NCBI GenBank assembly: GCA_023614405.1
Contig: JAJUPC010000039.1
Span: 124,001-188,000 of the forward strand
Reading direction: 5' to 3'
Source of the DNA: Avena insularis
Taxonomy: Eukaryota; Streptophyta; Magnoliopsida; Poales; Poaceae
Length of the DNA stretch: 64,000 bases
The position numbers and the translations under genes are program-made. Shown here piece after piece: positions 1 through 11,996 of the stretch. Under the pieces are notes generated by a model. That model made no database searches, had not been told where the DNA came from, and was given only the letters and a program-made list of their open reading frames with translations. Position 1 is the stretch's first letter. Each line of letters begins with the position of its first letter.

Positions 1-525
1 AAGGGCCATATCATATCACACTAATTATGAATTGCCTGTGATGCTTGTATTGCTTAGATCATGACGGTAGCATTATAAGATGATCCCTCTCACTAAATAT
101 CAAGTAATAAAGTGTTTCGTACTTAGTTGGCACCGTTGCTAAGACTAAATCGTTTGAAGCATCTCGTGATGATCGGGTGTGATAGACTCTCGTGTGCATA
201 CAGGTGCAAGCAGATTTGCACATCTGAAACTAAGGTTAATCTTGACGAGCCTAGCATGTAATACATGGTCTCGGAACACGGAATACCGAAAGGTAGAGCA
301 TGAGTCATATGATTGATATGATGAACATGAAGATTGTTCGCCGATGAAGCTACATCATCTCACGTGATGATCGGACTTGGTGTAGTGGATTTGGTTAGGT
401 GTAATCACTAAAACAACTTGAGGATGTTGTTTTGAGTGGGAGTTCACCTAGTTAATTAAAGAATTAAATTTGAACACTATTTATCATAAACTTAGTCTAA
501 ACTACTTGCAAATTTGTTGTAGATT
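1..525 (+). other. Leader of the copia element between 5' LTR and gag
   Basis: This non-coding stretch precedes the gag start at 526. The short minus-strand ORF it contains is not credible. It matches what I remember of the untranslated leader of Angela-type elements and has no other recognisable content. Confidence 0.6.
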
Positions 526-1350
526 ATGGCGAACGTTTCCATCAATTTCAATGCATTCCTAGAGACAGAAAAGCTTAAGAACAATGGAAGCAATTTCACG
601 AATTTGGTTAGTGGATGAAGATCCTCCTCGGGGCTGGTCGGTTAACCTATGTGCTCGAAGCACGCTAGGTGACCCACTGCGAGAAGATGCTACCGATGAC
701 GTAAAGAATGTTTATGCCACTCGGAAACATCACTACTCCACAATTTAGTGTGCCATCCTGTACGGTTTAGAATCGGAGCTTCAAAAACATTTTGAGCACC
801 ATGACCCGTTTGAGATCATTAAGGAGCTCAAGTTCATTTTGAGACTTCATACGGCCATGGAAAGCTATGAGGCTTCGAAGTTCTTTACTGCAAGATGGAA
901 GAGGGAGCTCCGTCGTGACACGTGCTCACCATGTGCAGGAGCATAAACAAACTTGAGAGTTGGGTATACCGATTCCTAATGAATTGAGGATTCACCGTGT
1001 CCTCAATCACGCCACCAAGTTACAAGAACTTTGTGATGAACTACAATATACCTTTGCATGAACAAGGCGTTGCACGAACTATACGTCCATGCTGAAAACT
1101 GCTGAAGTGGAGATCATGAAGGAGCACCAAGTGTTGATGGTCAATAAGACCACCAATTTCAAAAGCAGGGCAAGCCTAAGAACGAGGCAACTTCAAGAAG
1201 GGCGGCAAGAAAGCTGCAGCTACTAAGAAGCCCAAGGCTGGTCCTAAACCTGAAAGCGAGTGCTTCTCTTGCAAGGGTGCTTTGGTCCTTTGGGCGTAAG
1301 CGCCCCAAATACAGCGGATCGAAGAGCAGCAACATCAAGAAGAAAGGTAT
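526..1350 (+). pseudogene. gag: Copia gag (nucleocapsid) remnant
   Basis: Gag forms the retrotransposon particle and packages its RNA. The start is placed at the ATG at 526, where the reading begins MANVSINFNAFLETEKL, resembling the start of Angela-type Gag. The frame breaks after about 30 codons, and later pieces appear in different frames. Near 1255-1320 a zinc-knuckle remnant is visible: it begins ECFSCKG, but the downstream His and Cys of the CCHC pattern are lost or out of frame, followed by a Lys/Arg-rich stretch. No intact ORF longer than about 60 codons remains. It cannot be functional. Confidence 0.75.
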
Positions 1351-1370
1351 ATTCGATATACATGTTATAG

Positions 1371-2340
1371 ATGTGTATCTTACTAGTAATCGTAGTAGTG
1401 CACAGGTATTTGATCTTTGGTTCGGTTGCTCATATTTGTAACTTCGAAGCAGGGAGCTGCGGAATAAGCGAAGGCGGCAAGAGGCGAGGTGACGATCTTG
1501 GCGTTGGAAATGGCTCCAAGGTTGATGTGATCGCCGTCAGCACGCTCCCTCTACATCTACCATCGGGATTAGTTTTAAATTTAAATAATTGTTATTTGGT
1601 GCCTGCGTTAAGCATGAACATTATATCTGGATCTTGTTTATTGCGAGACGATTACTCTTTTAAGTCTGAGAATAAAGGTTGTTCGATTTATATGAGTAAT
1701 ATCTTTTATGGTTATGCACCTGAGATGAATGGTTTATTTTATTGAATCTCGATAGTAGTGATACACATGTTCACAACATAGATGCTAAACGAATAAAATT
1801 GAATGATAATTCTACATACATGTGGCACTGTCGTCTTGGTCACATTGGAGTGAAGCGTATGAAGAAACTCCATTCTGATGGACTTCTTGAATCACTTGAA
1901 AGATGCGAAGCATGTCTGATGGGAAAAATGACTAAGTCTCCATTTTCTGGAATAATGGAGCGAGCTATGGATTTATTGGAAATAATACATACCGATGTGT
2001 GCGGTCCAATGAGTGTAGCATCGCGTGGTGGATATCGTTATGTACTCACTTTCACGGATGACTTGAGTAGATATGGGTATGTCTACTTTATGAAACATAA
2101 ATCCGAAACTTTCGAGAAGTTTAAGGAATTTCAAAGTGAAGTGGAAAATCATCGTAACAAGAAGATTAAGTTTCTACGTTACGACATGAGGTGAATATCT
2201 GAGTTATGAGTTTGGCATGCATTTAAAGAAATGTGGAATACTTTCACGATTGACACCACCGAACACCACAGTAATAGGTGTGTCCGAGCGTCGTGTCGAA
2301 CTCTCTTAGATATGGTTAGGTCTATGATGTCTCTTCTGAT
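1371..2340 (+). pseudogene. pol: Copia protease, pre-integrase and integrase remnant
   Basis: The first ORF (1371-1745) holds the region just after the protease active site; FGSVAHICN resembles the usual DTG-S-HIC context, but the catalytic Asp-Thr-Gly is not intact. It continues into the GAG-pre-integrase domain. The next ORF (1742-2194) carries the integrase zinc-binding HHCC region: WHCRLGH from about 1823, then CEACL. It continues with HTDVCGP, which contains the first catalytic Asp, and TFTDDLSRYGYVY. A frameshift after 2194 disrupts the second catalytic Asp region, and the SERR-type segment near 2285 is out of frame. Integrase would have joined the cDNA to chromosomal DNA. Confidence 0.88.
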
Positions 2341-2379
2341 TTACGTTATCATTTTGGGGCTATGCATTAGAGACAGCCG

Positions 2380-3777
2380 CATTCACTTTAAATAGGGCAC
2401 CATCTAAATCCGTTGAAACGACACCGTATGAATTGTGGTTTGGAAAGAAACCTAAGTTGTCGTTCCTTAAAGTTTGGGGTTGCAAAGCATATGTAAAGAA
2501 GTTACAACCTGATAAGCTAGAACCCAAAGCGGAGAAATGCGTCTTCATAGGATACCCGAAAGAAACAATTGGGTATACCTTCTATCATAGATCCGAAGGC
2601 AAAGTTTTCGTTGCTAAGAATGGATCCTTTCTTGAGAAGGAATTTCTCTCGAAAGAAGTGACTAGAAGGAAAGTAGAACTCGACAAGGTTATTGAAACTT
2701 CTTTCGGAGTTGAGAGTAGCGTAGCACCGGAAGATGTTTCTGTGCCGCCTGCACCAACTAGAGAGGAAGCTAATGATGATGATCATGAAACTTCGAACGA
2801 AGTTACTACTGAACCTTCGCGGTCAGCGAGGTTGTACCACTCCTGAGTGGTATGACTCTGCCTTGAACGTCATGTTGGTGGACAACACTGATGACCCTGC
2901 GACGTATGAAGAAGCTATGGTGAGCCTAGATTCCGACAAATGGCTAGAAGCCATGAAATCCGAAATGGGATCCATGTACGAAAACCAAGTATGGACTTTG
3001 GTGGACTTACCAGATGGCCGTAAGGCTATCGAGAACAAATGGATTTTCAAAAGAAAAATAGATGCTGATGGTAATGTTACCGTCTATAAAGCTTGACTTG
3101 TCGCGAAAGGGTTCTGACAAATTTAAGGAGTTGACTACGATGAGACTTTCTCACCAGTAGAGAAGCTAAAGTCTGTGAGGATTATGTTAGCAATCGCTGC
3201 ATATTTTGATTATGAAATTTGGCAGATGGATGTCAAAACGGCGTTCCTTAATGGTGACATTGAGGAAGAGTTGTATATGGTACAACCCAAGGGTTTTGTC
3301 GATCCTAAAGATGCTGACAAGGTATGCAAACTTCAGCGTTCCATTTATGGACTGAAGCAAGCATCCCGGAGTTGGAATCAACGTTTTGATAAAGTCATCA
3401 AAAACTTTGGATTTATACAAACTTATGGAGAAGCTTGTATTTACAAGAAAGTGAGTGGGAGCTCTGTAGCATTCCTAGTACTATATGTAGATGACATATT
3501 GTTGATTGGGAATGATATAGAACTTCTTAATAGCGTCAAAACCTATTTGAATAATAGTTTTTTGATGAAGGATCTTGGTGAAGCGGCATATATTCTAGGC
3601 ATCAAGATTTATAGAGATAGATCAAGACACCTAATAGCGCTTTCACAAAGTACATACTTAGACAAAGTTCTAAACAAGTTTAGAATGGAAGAGAGCAAGA
3701 AAGGGTTCGTGCCCATGTTGTCAGGTAAGACCTTGAGTAAAACTCAAAGTCCATACATGAAGATAGAGAAAAGATGA
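2380..3777 (+). pseudogene. pol: Copia reverse transcriptase remnant
   Basis: An integrase C-terminal and linker piece (2433-2846) leads into the reverse transcriptase. The start of the RT domain is seen as WLEAMKSEM and NKWIFKRKID (about 2941-3060). Two stops interrupt the segment near 3096-3120, after which reading resumes in the 3175-3777 ORF. That ORF holds QMDVKTAFLNG, IYGLKQASRSWNQRF and the catalytic YVDDILLIGND, with YVDD at about 3484-3495. The catalytic motif is intact, but the stops and the shifted joint at 2846 make the polyprotein non-functional. This domain copies element RNA into DNA. Confidence 0.93.
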
Positions 3778-4400
3778 ATAATATTCCCTATGCCTCGCCA
3801 TAGGTTCTATCATGTATGCCATGTTGTGTACAAGACCGGATATAGCACATCTTTGTTAGTTTGACTAGCGGATATCAAAGTGATCCTAGAATGGAACACT
3901 AGATGGCGGTCAAGAATATCCTTAGTACTGAATAGGACTAAGGATATGGTTCTTTCTTATGGAGGTGATGAACGACTTGTTGTAAAGGTTACCGATGCTA
4001 GTTGGAACACCGATCCGGATGACTCAAAGTCACGATCTGGATCGTATTTATTTTGAATGGTGCTGCGGTGAAATTTGGAGGAGTGCCAAGCGAGCATTAT
4101 GGCGAAATCTTCAACTAAATCGGAATACATAGCTGCTTGGAGGCTGCACAAGAAGCCATATGGATGAAGGAGTTCATTACTGAACTTGGCGTGGTTCCGG
4201 TCGTTGGACCCGATGGCCATCTCTTGTGACAATCTGGTGCCATAGCTAATGCAGGAGCCAAGGTCACATAGCAAGCTAAAGCACATCAAGCTACGGTTCC
4301 ATGCTATTAGCGAGTATGTCCAAGATGGTGACATAAAGATTTTGCAAAGTACACTTGATCTGAATGTAGCGGATCCGTTGACTAAACCTCTCCCTAGAGC
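3778..4400 (+). pseudogene. pol: Copia RNase H remnant
   Basis: After the stop at 3777 the RNase H region continues in pieces: TDASWNTDPDDSKSRSGS near 3994-4050, an SSTKSEYIA motif near 4105-4130, and QEAIWMKEF-like codons near 4148-4180. These are the standard copia RNase H landmarks, including the first catalytic Asp and the Glu of KSEY. The pieces lie in different frames. A last plus-strand ORF (4249-4464) carries the pol C-terminus with DLNVADPLTKPLP. RNase H removes the RNA strand during reverse transcription. Confidence 0.85.
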
Positions 4401-4468
4401 AAAGCATGACCAACACCGAGCGCCATGGGTGTTCGGTATATTACCATGTAATCTAGATTATTGACTCT

Positions 4469-4484
4469 AGTGCAAGTGGGAGAC
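4469..4484 (+). other. Polypurine tract of the copia element
   Basis: The purine-rich AGTGCAAGTGGGAGAC segment lies directly before the 3' LTR start TGTTGG at 4485. This is where plus-strand DNA synthesis is primed in copia elements. Confidence 0.8.
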
Positions 4485-6164
4485 TGTTGGAGATATGCCC
4501 AAGAGGCAATAATAAAAGTGGTTATTATTATATATTTATGTTTATGATGAAAGTTTACATCCCATGCTATAATTGTATTATTAGGAAACACTAATACTTG
4601 TGTGTTTTGAAAACATAAAAGAGTCCCTAGTAAGCCTATTGTTGAACTAGCTTGTTGATTGATTGATGATCATGGTTTCACGATCATAGACATTGGATGT
4701 GATTAATAACAAGGTTATATCATTAGGAGAATGATGTGATGGACACACACCCATAGTAAGCGTAGCATAAGATCAAGTCATTAAGTTCGTATTGCTGTAA
4801 GCTTTGAAATACATAGTAACCTAATCCTTTGACCATGAGGTTATGTTAATCACCATAACCGGATGGGTACTTTGATGACATCAAACGCCGCTTCGTAACT
4901 GGGTGGTTATAAAGGTGTCATTGGGTATTCTGAAAGTATGTGTTGAAGCGCATGAACCAAGATTGGGATTTGTCCATCAATATGACGGATAGATATACTC
5001 TGGGCCCTCTCAGTGGAATGTCATCTAGATAGCTTGCAAGCATGTGACTGGATCACAAGGGATGACATAGCATGGAGCAGTAAAGAGTACTTATCGGTAA
5101 CAAGGAAGAACTAGGTATGAAGATCTTGTGATCAAACCTCGGATAAGTAGAATATCGGCGTGACAAAGGGAATTGGTTTCATTATGTTAAATGGTTCAAT
5201 CGATCACGAAGTAATCGTTGAGTATGTGGGAGTTATGGATCTCGGATCCCGTGATGGTTATTGATCGGAGAGGTGTCTTCATCATGTCTGCATATTCACG
5301 AACCGTAGGGTGACACACTTAAGGTTCGAAGTTGTTTTAAGTAGATATGGAATTTGCGTTGGAGACCGAATGTTGTTAGGAGTCTCGGAATGGATCCCGG
5401 ACATCACGAGGAGATCCGGAATGGTCCGGAGAATAAGATTCGTATATTGGGGATCATTTTCTAAGTTAGGAGATGTTCCGGAGTGTTTGTATGGAGATTC
5501 TAGAAGGTTTCGGAATGTTCTAGAAGGTTCTAGAGGATTTCTTGGAGTTTACTTGAAAACCAAGGAAGGGATCAAGGAGTCCAAGTGGGGCAAGACATGG
5601 ATTCATGGGGGAGGATTCCTCCCACTTCCAGCTTGACCCAAGGAGGGGAGTCCTACTAGGACTCCCCCTCCCCAGGCGCGCCTCCCTCCTTTAAATAGAA
5701 GGGAGGGGGCGCCCCCTCTTGTCCCTCCTCTAATAACATCCAATCTCTGTCGCCTCTCTCCTCCACCTTTCTTCTGCACAGGCATAGGTGAAGCCCTGCA
5801 GAATTCTCACCTCCACCACCACCACCACGCCGTCGTGCTGCTGGGATTCCATGGAGAAGATCTACTACCTCCGCTGCTCATTTGGAGCAGGAGAGGAAGG
5901 TCTACGACTCCGCACGTGTGACCGTCTGCTTGAGCAGGAGCAGCCGGAAGGATCGTCCACACGATCTTGAGATCGGCAAGTGATCGACTACATCAACCAC
6001 GAGATCCGTTCTCGAACAAGGCTTTGGAATCTACGAGGGTTAGTACCGATCTATCTCGTTGCTCATGTCTAATAGATTAGATCTTGGCTTTTATCTAGAT
6101 TAGATCTGGGTTGTGTTCGTTCTTGCGGTAGAAATTTTTTGTTTTACATGCTACGAACCCATCA
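4485..6164 (+). repeat. 3' LTR of the Angela-like element
   Basis: The LTR is about 1.68 kb, close to the usual 1.7-1.8 kb of this family. It starts TGTTGGAGATATGCCC and ends CTACGAACCCATCA (TG...CA). The end is set where sequence homologous to the LTR of the next element begins. It contains a TATA-like box at 5690. No protein is credible here despite short GC-rich ORFs. Confidence 0.9.
5690..5698 (+). promoter_or_regulatory. TATA-like box in the copia LTR
   Basis: TTTAAATAG follows a C-rich stretch about 1.2 kb into the LTR, the region where BARE-type LTRs have their promoter. In this 3' LTR it would drive transcription into the flanking DNA. Confidence 0.5.
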
Positions 6165-7135
6165 CCCCCTCCAGTATTAAGTTGCAAGCAACAGATTATT
6201 GCTTTATGAATTGCGTGTAAAGTAAACAATACGATTGTTCTATGAACAAAGGATTGTTGTTTTCTCCCTAGTAGCAACATCACATCTAGTACCTTAGAGA
6301 TTTACATCACTTCCCAGTTACGAGGCATGAACCTACTATCGAGCATACATACTAACTCTTGGAGTTCCTAGCATCTACTTGGCCAAGATAGCTACTAACA
6401 ACGGAAAGCATGCAAGATCACAAATAACAAAGACATGATGGAATCAATAATCAATCTAAAATAGCATCTCAATATCCATGGATCCCATAAACACAACATG
6501 CGAATTACAAATAGATGATCTTGATCATGAGCAGACTCACAAGATCTATACATGAAAGCACAAAGGAGGAGAACCAGCCATCTAGCTACTACATGGATCC
6601 GTAGTCCAAGGATGAACTACTCACGCATCACACTGGAGGCTTGCATGGTGATGAAGAAGGCCTCTAGGGTGAATTCCCTCTCCGTGAGTGCAGGAAGAGC
6701 TTGATCCCTCGATCTAGGGATGGAGATGGCGACTCTGAGACTCTTCCTGGATTTTTGATCGGGCACTTAGGGTTTTGTCGAGGGCATCTTATAAGCGAAA
6801 GGAGGCCGAGGGGGTGCGGGCCAGCCACCACCCTGGCGTGGGCCGAGGCTGGGCCGTCTTGGCCAGGTGGTGTGGTGGCCCTCGGCCCCTCTACATCTCG
6901 TGATACGGCATCGATGACTTCGAAAAATAGGCACTTTGGCTTTTGTCCCGTCCAATTCGAGAATATTCATTTTCTAACTTTCTGGAACCAAAAAGCAGGC
7001 AGCCTTTGTGGCTCTTGTTAATAGGTTAGTCAAGAAATCATATGAAAAGTACTCCAAAGTGTGGACAAAACACAAGAAAGTGGATAAAACCAAGCATGGA
7101 ACATCAAAAATTATAGATACATTTGCAATGTATCA
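6165..7135 (-). repeat. 3' LTR (partial) of the gag-protease gypsy element
   Basis: It matches 12578-13592 along its length with many small indels and substitutions. Its plus-strand end is ...TTTGCAATGTATCA. The missing left part of roughly 580 bp, seen in the other copy as 11997-12577, is displaced beyond the window by the copia insertion. Confidence 0.88.
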
Positions 7136-7146
7136 ACATCCACAAG
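7136..7146 (-). other. Polypurine tract of the gag-protease gypsy element
   Basis: On the minus strand the sequence just before the LTR start TGATACATTG reads CTTGTGGATGT, a slightly mutated form of the CTTGGGGATGT tract seen at 25201 in the related element. Confidence 0.7.
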
Positions 7147-10030
7147 CTTAAATCCTGCTCATCCTCGAGTAGGTTAGTGATAAAAAGAAAGAATAATTTT
7201 TGAGGTGACATGCACCATCAAAGACTTGATCAAAGTATTTGTAAAACATTCAAAGCTGGGATCATAGTACTTCAATCATAACATGAAAGACAAAGTTCTA
7301 GCAATAAGACAAAGAAACATGATGCAACATGAAAAGGCACAAACAAAAGGTTCATGAATAACAATGCTTTACAAGACGTTTGTTTGTTTCACATAAAGAA
7401 AACATAGCATAATAGTATTCAGCTTGTCCCTCATAGAGGGGCAAATATAAATGCATAGGACACCTTCAAAGTTCATAAGAGTGACTAGATACAAATATTT
7501 TAAAACAAGCAATATCAAGCTATGCATAAATCAACTAGTCTTGGGACAAATAACATTCTAGAACAGTTTAGGACAGAACAGGCCTCAGTAGAAAGCGAGC
7601 TTTTTTCAATCACATAGAACTAAGAATGACCACTATGCTCTCAAAGTAGGTGCATAAAGATAGAAGGTGGAGACTCAATATAATGGTGGAAGAAAGGCCT
7701 TTATAAAAGGAAGTAGGGATTCAAGTCTCATAAAGAGCTTCCAGAAATTATGGTACTTATAGCTTTCAGCTCTCATTGCCTTTATCATAAGCATCTTTAA
7801 GGTGATTAAGGTTAAAGTGACACAACTAAGAGGATATGCTTGACAAGTTATAAACTGAAATCCCATGCCCTTTATTTACGAAGACCGATCCTCATGCTAC
7901 TCAACTTTAGTCACAAGTAACCTATTGTAATTGTAAGTACATGTGTATCATAAAGAACCCACCAACGGGGTACCCCTTGCACATGATCTGAGAGCTATCC
8001 ATAATCAAAATGACAAGGCAAGCAGACAATGAGCATCTCAGCGATCTTTTTATTTGCTATTTGCATAGGTTTCTATTGAGGATGCTTCATAGAGTGCTCA
8101 TTATGGTGATGCTGCAAGTTTCCACCATGATTAGGCATTACTTATGCTAGCGGCCCAGGCGTTTCTCTAACACACATACAAACTCCATGATCTTACAAGT
8201 TCCAATTTTATTTCACACCGCCGGGATCCGTAAGAAAAGAACATGATATCAACGGGGTACAAAGTACAAGTGCAATGTTGAAAGTGTTCCCCATGAAACA
8301 TTGTTCTACTAATTTCAACTTATAAAGTGCAAGCATATACGCAACAAAGAAGGACCCAATGGTTCAAGTTTATTAGATGCAAAAAGTAAAGTGTGCCATC
8401 AAGTTCGTGAGAGCTTTAATCACTAGTTTTCTCATAACAAGTTTAATTCGGAACGTAAACAAAAGCATGAATATACTTGGATAGCATAAGCTAGTAGGTA
8501 GGTATGGTGGACTCTTTGGAATAACTTGGTTTAGGGAGTTGGATGCATGAGTGGAACTCATACTTGGTTGTGGAGGCTAGCAAAAGACTGGGAGCGACAA
8601 ACTAAGAGAGCAATAATGGCCATAATCATGCAGAGCGACAAAACATCATTGATCAAAGCATAAAGTGATACTACAAGTTGAAAACTAAAGGATCATAAAG
8701 GCTATGGTGACTTGAGATAGTCATAACATGGTGTGAGCATGTGCCCAGTCAACCCAAATAAAGCATCAAAGGAGAATACCACTATACTATGCTTTAATAT
8801 GCTAAAACAACGCATGATTCATCCAAGGCACATTAAGCAATCTAAATTGTTTATAACAAGTCATGCTACAGCAAAGAATAATAAGCATAAAGCCAAAACA
8901 ATATCAAACATGGCATGACAACGCATAGGCCACAGTCAAAAACAAGCTCTTTTTACCACATAAGCATTAACTTTCCCACTCTTTTCCAATCCAAACCAAA
9001 CTATTTGCAAACCAATGTAAGGAAGAGGGGATCCAACCAATTTATTCAGAAAAGTAAGCAAACAAAGCAAACGAAAATCAAAACGAAAACGAAAAAGAAG
9101 ACGCTCTAAGAACAACACAACTATGCATGAAACAAGAAAAATGAAGCGTTTGGAAGGAACCTAGGATTTTTATTGATGAAGAAGGGGATGCCTTGGGCAT
9201 CCCCAAGATTTGACGCTTCTACTTCTTGGATATTTCTTGGGGTGACACGTGTGGCATCCCCAAGCAAACTTTAGTCCATCCTTCATCTCATTACTCATTC
9301 CTTCAATACACCTGGAATTTTTCCTTCATACAAAACTTCACACAATCTTTATTAGCAGCATTAGTGCACTCAAGATAAATAAGTCTTAAGGTTCAGTTCT
9401 AACACCAAATAAACTTCCATTAGAACACTAGATACTGTAGCACTTCCCTCAAAAATCTCAATTCCCCAAAATAACTCAAAAAGGAACAAACAAGAAGCAA
9501 ATGCAGAAAATGGCAGAAATCTGTCAAAACAGACCAGTAGGTAAAGACGAATTTTTTCGAAGACATTCTGTTGCTCAAATCAAAAAGAGTTGAACTAACG
9601 GAAGTTAGTTAACAACCTGGGGCATAAGAAAAAAAATTCACGCCTCAAAAAGACGTTCAGAGATTTTACACGAATTTTTACGATGAAGCACAAAAATCTG
9701 TTTCGGGACAGCAACTTTCCCAATCATTACTTCTCTCTCATTAGAGGTTATTATTTGCACAAAAAGCAAATAAAAAGGATAAGGAGCGGTTATTACTGAA
9801 GTAATATCTTCCAAGACTAATCTAAAACTTTTGGGTTATCTCCCAATAAGTACTTTTCTTTAACGCCTTTAAGAAGCAAGGAAAAGGATCAAGTATTCTC
9901 AAATGAAGAAGCATTAAGACCAAATTTTGTTTTCATAGGAGAAACAAAAGAAATATTCCCTTTTTTCTTAGGGCAGTATTCTATACCTTTCTTTATTGGG
10001 AGTTGATATTTAACGGTGCCTTCTTTCATA
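7147..10030 (-). other. Non-coding 3' region replacing pol
   Basis: This AT-rich 2.9 kb has no ORF of plausible coding type on either strand. From 7147 to about 9000 it is homologous to 25212-27000 in the element at 23815-47261. Near 9184-9204 there is a perfect 9-bp hairpin (GGGGATGCC, 3-nt loop, GGCATCCCC). About 9830-9850 on the minus strand carries the TTGGGAGATAACCCAA-like motif often seen just after Gag-type ORFs in Triticeae gypsy elements. I see no trace of reverse transcriptase. Confidence 0.65.
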
Positions 10031-11809
10031 TTATGGCACCAACAGTTCTAAGAAAAGGTCTTCCCAAAGTAATAGGACAAGAAACATTGCATTCAACATC
10101 CAAAGCATAGAAATCAACGGGGACATAGGCATTGTTAACCATAATAAGAAATCATTAAGACTCCCCATGAGTTTCTTTTTAGCATTATCATCAAGTCGGA
10201 CATTCAAATAACAATCTTCAAGTGGAGGCAAATCAAGCATATCATAAATCCTTCTAGGCATAATAGAAACACTACTATCAAGATCACATAAAGCTTTGAA
10301 ATCAAAGTCATTCACTTTCATATTAATGATGGGTTCCCAACCATCTTCTTGTTTTATAGGAATAAAAGCTTTATGTTTCATCTTTTCTTCTTTAATCTTT
10401 ATGAGAGCATCAATAATGTGTTTTGTAAAAGCCATGTTCATAGCACTAGCATTAGGACTTTTAGCAAGCTTTTGTAGGAACTTAATAACTTCAGAGATGT
10501 TGCAACCATCAAGATCAAAATCAAATTTATCATCTAGAGTAGTAGAACTATTACTAGCCTCAACACTAGTGGTGGTCATAGTAGAAACACTAATGTTTCT
10601 AGCAATTTCATCTTCTCTTTCCCACTTAGCATGTAATTCAGCTAATAGTCTAACATTTTCATCAATTCTCACTTGTATAGCATTGGTGGTTGCAAAGGGA
10701 TTATCATTAGTTTCAGGTTTAGCAGCCATTTTATTCAAAGAAGATTGAGCTTTAGCCAAAGATGCTATATCACTTTCAACATTAGAGAGTTTTCCTCAAT
10801 AGTTTTATTGAAAGAAGTTTGCTTACTAATAAATTCTTTAAGCATAACTTCAAGTTCAGAGGGAGCACTCCTATTATTGTTGTAAGAATTTCCATAAGCA
10901 TTACCATTGTTGGTAGGATATGGCTTATAATTGTTTTTACCAAAAAAAATTCCTATAAGCATTATTGCCAAAATTATTATTTCTTATGAAGTTCACATCA
11001 ACTTGCTCTTCTTGAGCAACCAAAGAGGCTAAAGGAACATTATTTGGATCAATATGGGCTTTCCCATTAACAAGCATAGACATAATAATATCAATCTTAT
11101 CACTCAAGGAGGAGGTTTCCTCAACAGAATTTACCTTCCTACCTTGTGGAGCTCTCTCAGTATACCATTCAGAATAATTAACCATCATATTGTCCAGAAG
11201 TTTTGTTGCAGCACCCAAAGTAATGGTCATAAAGGTACCTCCAGCAGCAGAATCCAATAGGTTCCTTGAAGAATAGTTCAATCCTGCATAAAAAGTTTGG
11301 ATGATCATCCTAGCAGTCAGTCCATGAGTGGGGCAATTCTTTACCAAAGATTTCATTCTTTCCCAAGCTTGAGCAACATGTTCATTATTAGATTGTTTAA
11401 ACTTCATTATTTCACTTCTCATAGATATAATCTTAGCAGGAGGATAGTATTTTCCAATGAAAGCATCCTTGCATTTAGTCCAAGAATCAATACTATTCCT
11501 AGTTAAGGAATTCAACAATTCTTTAGCTTTTCCTCTCAAAGAGAAAGGAAACAATTTAAGCTTAATAATATCACCATCTATATCCCTATGCTTTTGCATC
11601 TCACAAAGTTCAACAAAGTTATTTAGATGGGCAGCAACATCTTGTTTACCAATACCAGAAAATTGTTCTCTCATAACAAGATTGAGCAAAGCAGGTTTTA
11701 TTTCAAAGAAAGTATCTTCAGGCATAGGTGGAGTAATAGGTGTGCTCATAAAATCATTGTTGTTGGTGCTAGTGAAGTCACACAACTTAGTGTTTTCAAG
11801 AGTAGTCAT
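10031..11809 (-). pseudogene. gag: Gag-protease polyprotein of non-autonomous gypsy element
   Basis: The start is placed at the ATG at 11809 (MTTLENTKLCDF), since the longer upstream reading runs through the PBS region. The first frame (to 10937) holds a Retrotrans_gag-type domain: FSLRGKAKELLNSL, KDAFIGKYYPPAKI, ERMKSLVKNCPTHG. A frameshift in an A-run near 10944 moves the reading to 10971-10765, rich in Asn/Tyr, and another shift leads to 10759-10031. That last piece holds an aspartic protease-like segment, ALCDLDSSVSIMP, where the family norm is ALCDLGASVS; the active site looks altered. Total length is about 590 codons. No RT follows. Gag would build particles and the protease would mature them. 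Confidence 0.85.
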
Positions 11810-11968
11810 TTTTTGTGTTTTCAAATAAGAAAGCAAACTAGTAAAACTAATTTTTTGTGTTTTGGATAACAAAACAAGCAAACAAAACAAAAAGAAACTA
11901 AGCAAAACAAAAATAACAAAGTAAAGAGATTGGTTATGAGGGACTCCCCTTGTGAAGATATCCTTGAC

Positions 11969-11986
11969 TCCCCGGCAACGGTGCCA
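11969..11986 (-). other. Primer binding site, tRNA-Asp type
   Basis: On the minus strand it reads TGGCACCGTTGCCGGGGA. This matches the complement of the tRNA-Asp 3' end with one change (the family form is TGGCGCCG...). It lies about 10 bases inside the 5' LTR end. Confidence 0.85.
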
Positions 11987-11996
11987 GAAAAATGCT

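Larger units (their letters stand above)
1..6164 (+). mobile_element. Angela/BARE-like Ty1/copia retrotransposon, 5' LTR outside window
   Basis: A copia-order element reads left to right: leader, gag, protease, integrase, reverse transcriptase, RNase H, polypurine tract, 3' LTR. Integrase before reverse transcriptase is the copia order. The LTR start TGTTGGAGATATGCCC is the Angela/WIS/BARE signature of Triticeae. The window opens inside the untranslated leader, so the 5' LTR and primer binding site are missing. Coding parts carry many stops and frameshifts. The element lies inside the left LTR of the gypsy element at 6165-13592, because the sequence after 6164 matches an internal part of that element's other LTR near 12578. 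Its target duplication cannot be checked since the left junction is absent. Confidence 0.93.

Noticed and set aside
9184..9204. Perfect 9-bp hairpin as a transcription terminator
   Set aside because: It lies in the non-coding 3' region of a plant retrotransposon. Hairpin terminators of bacterial type are not expected, and no T-run follows.
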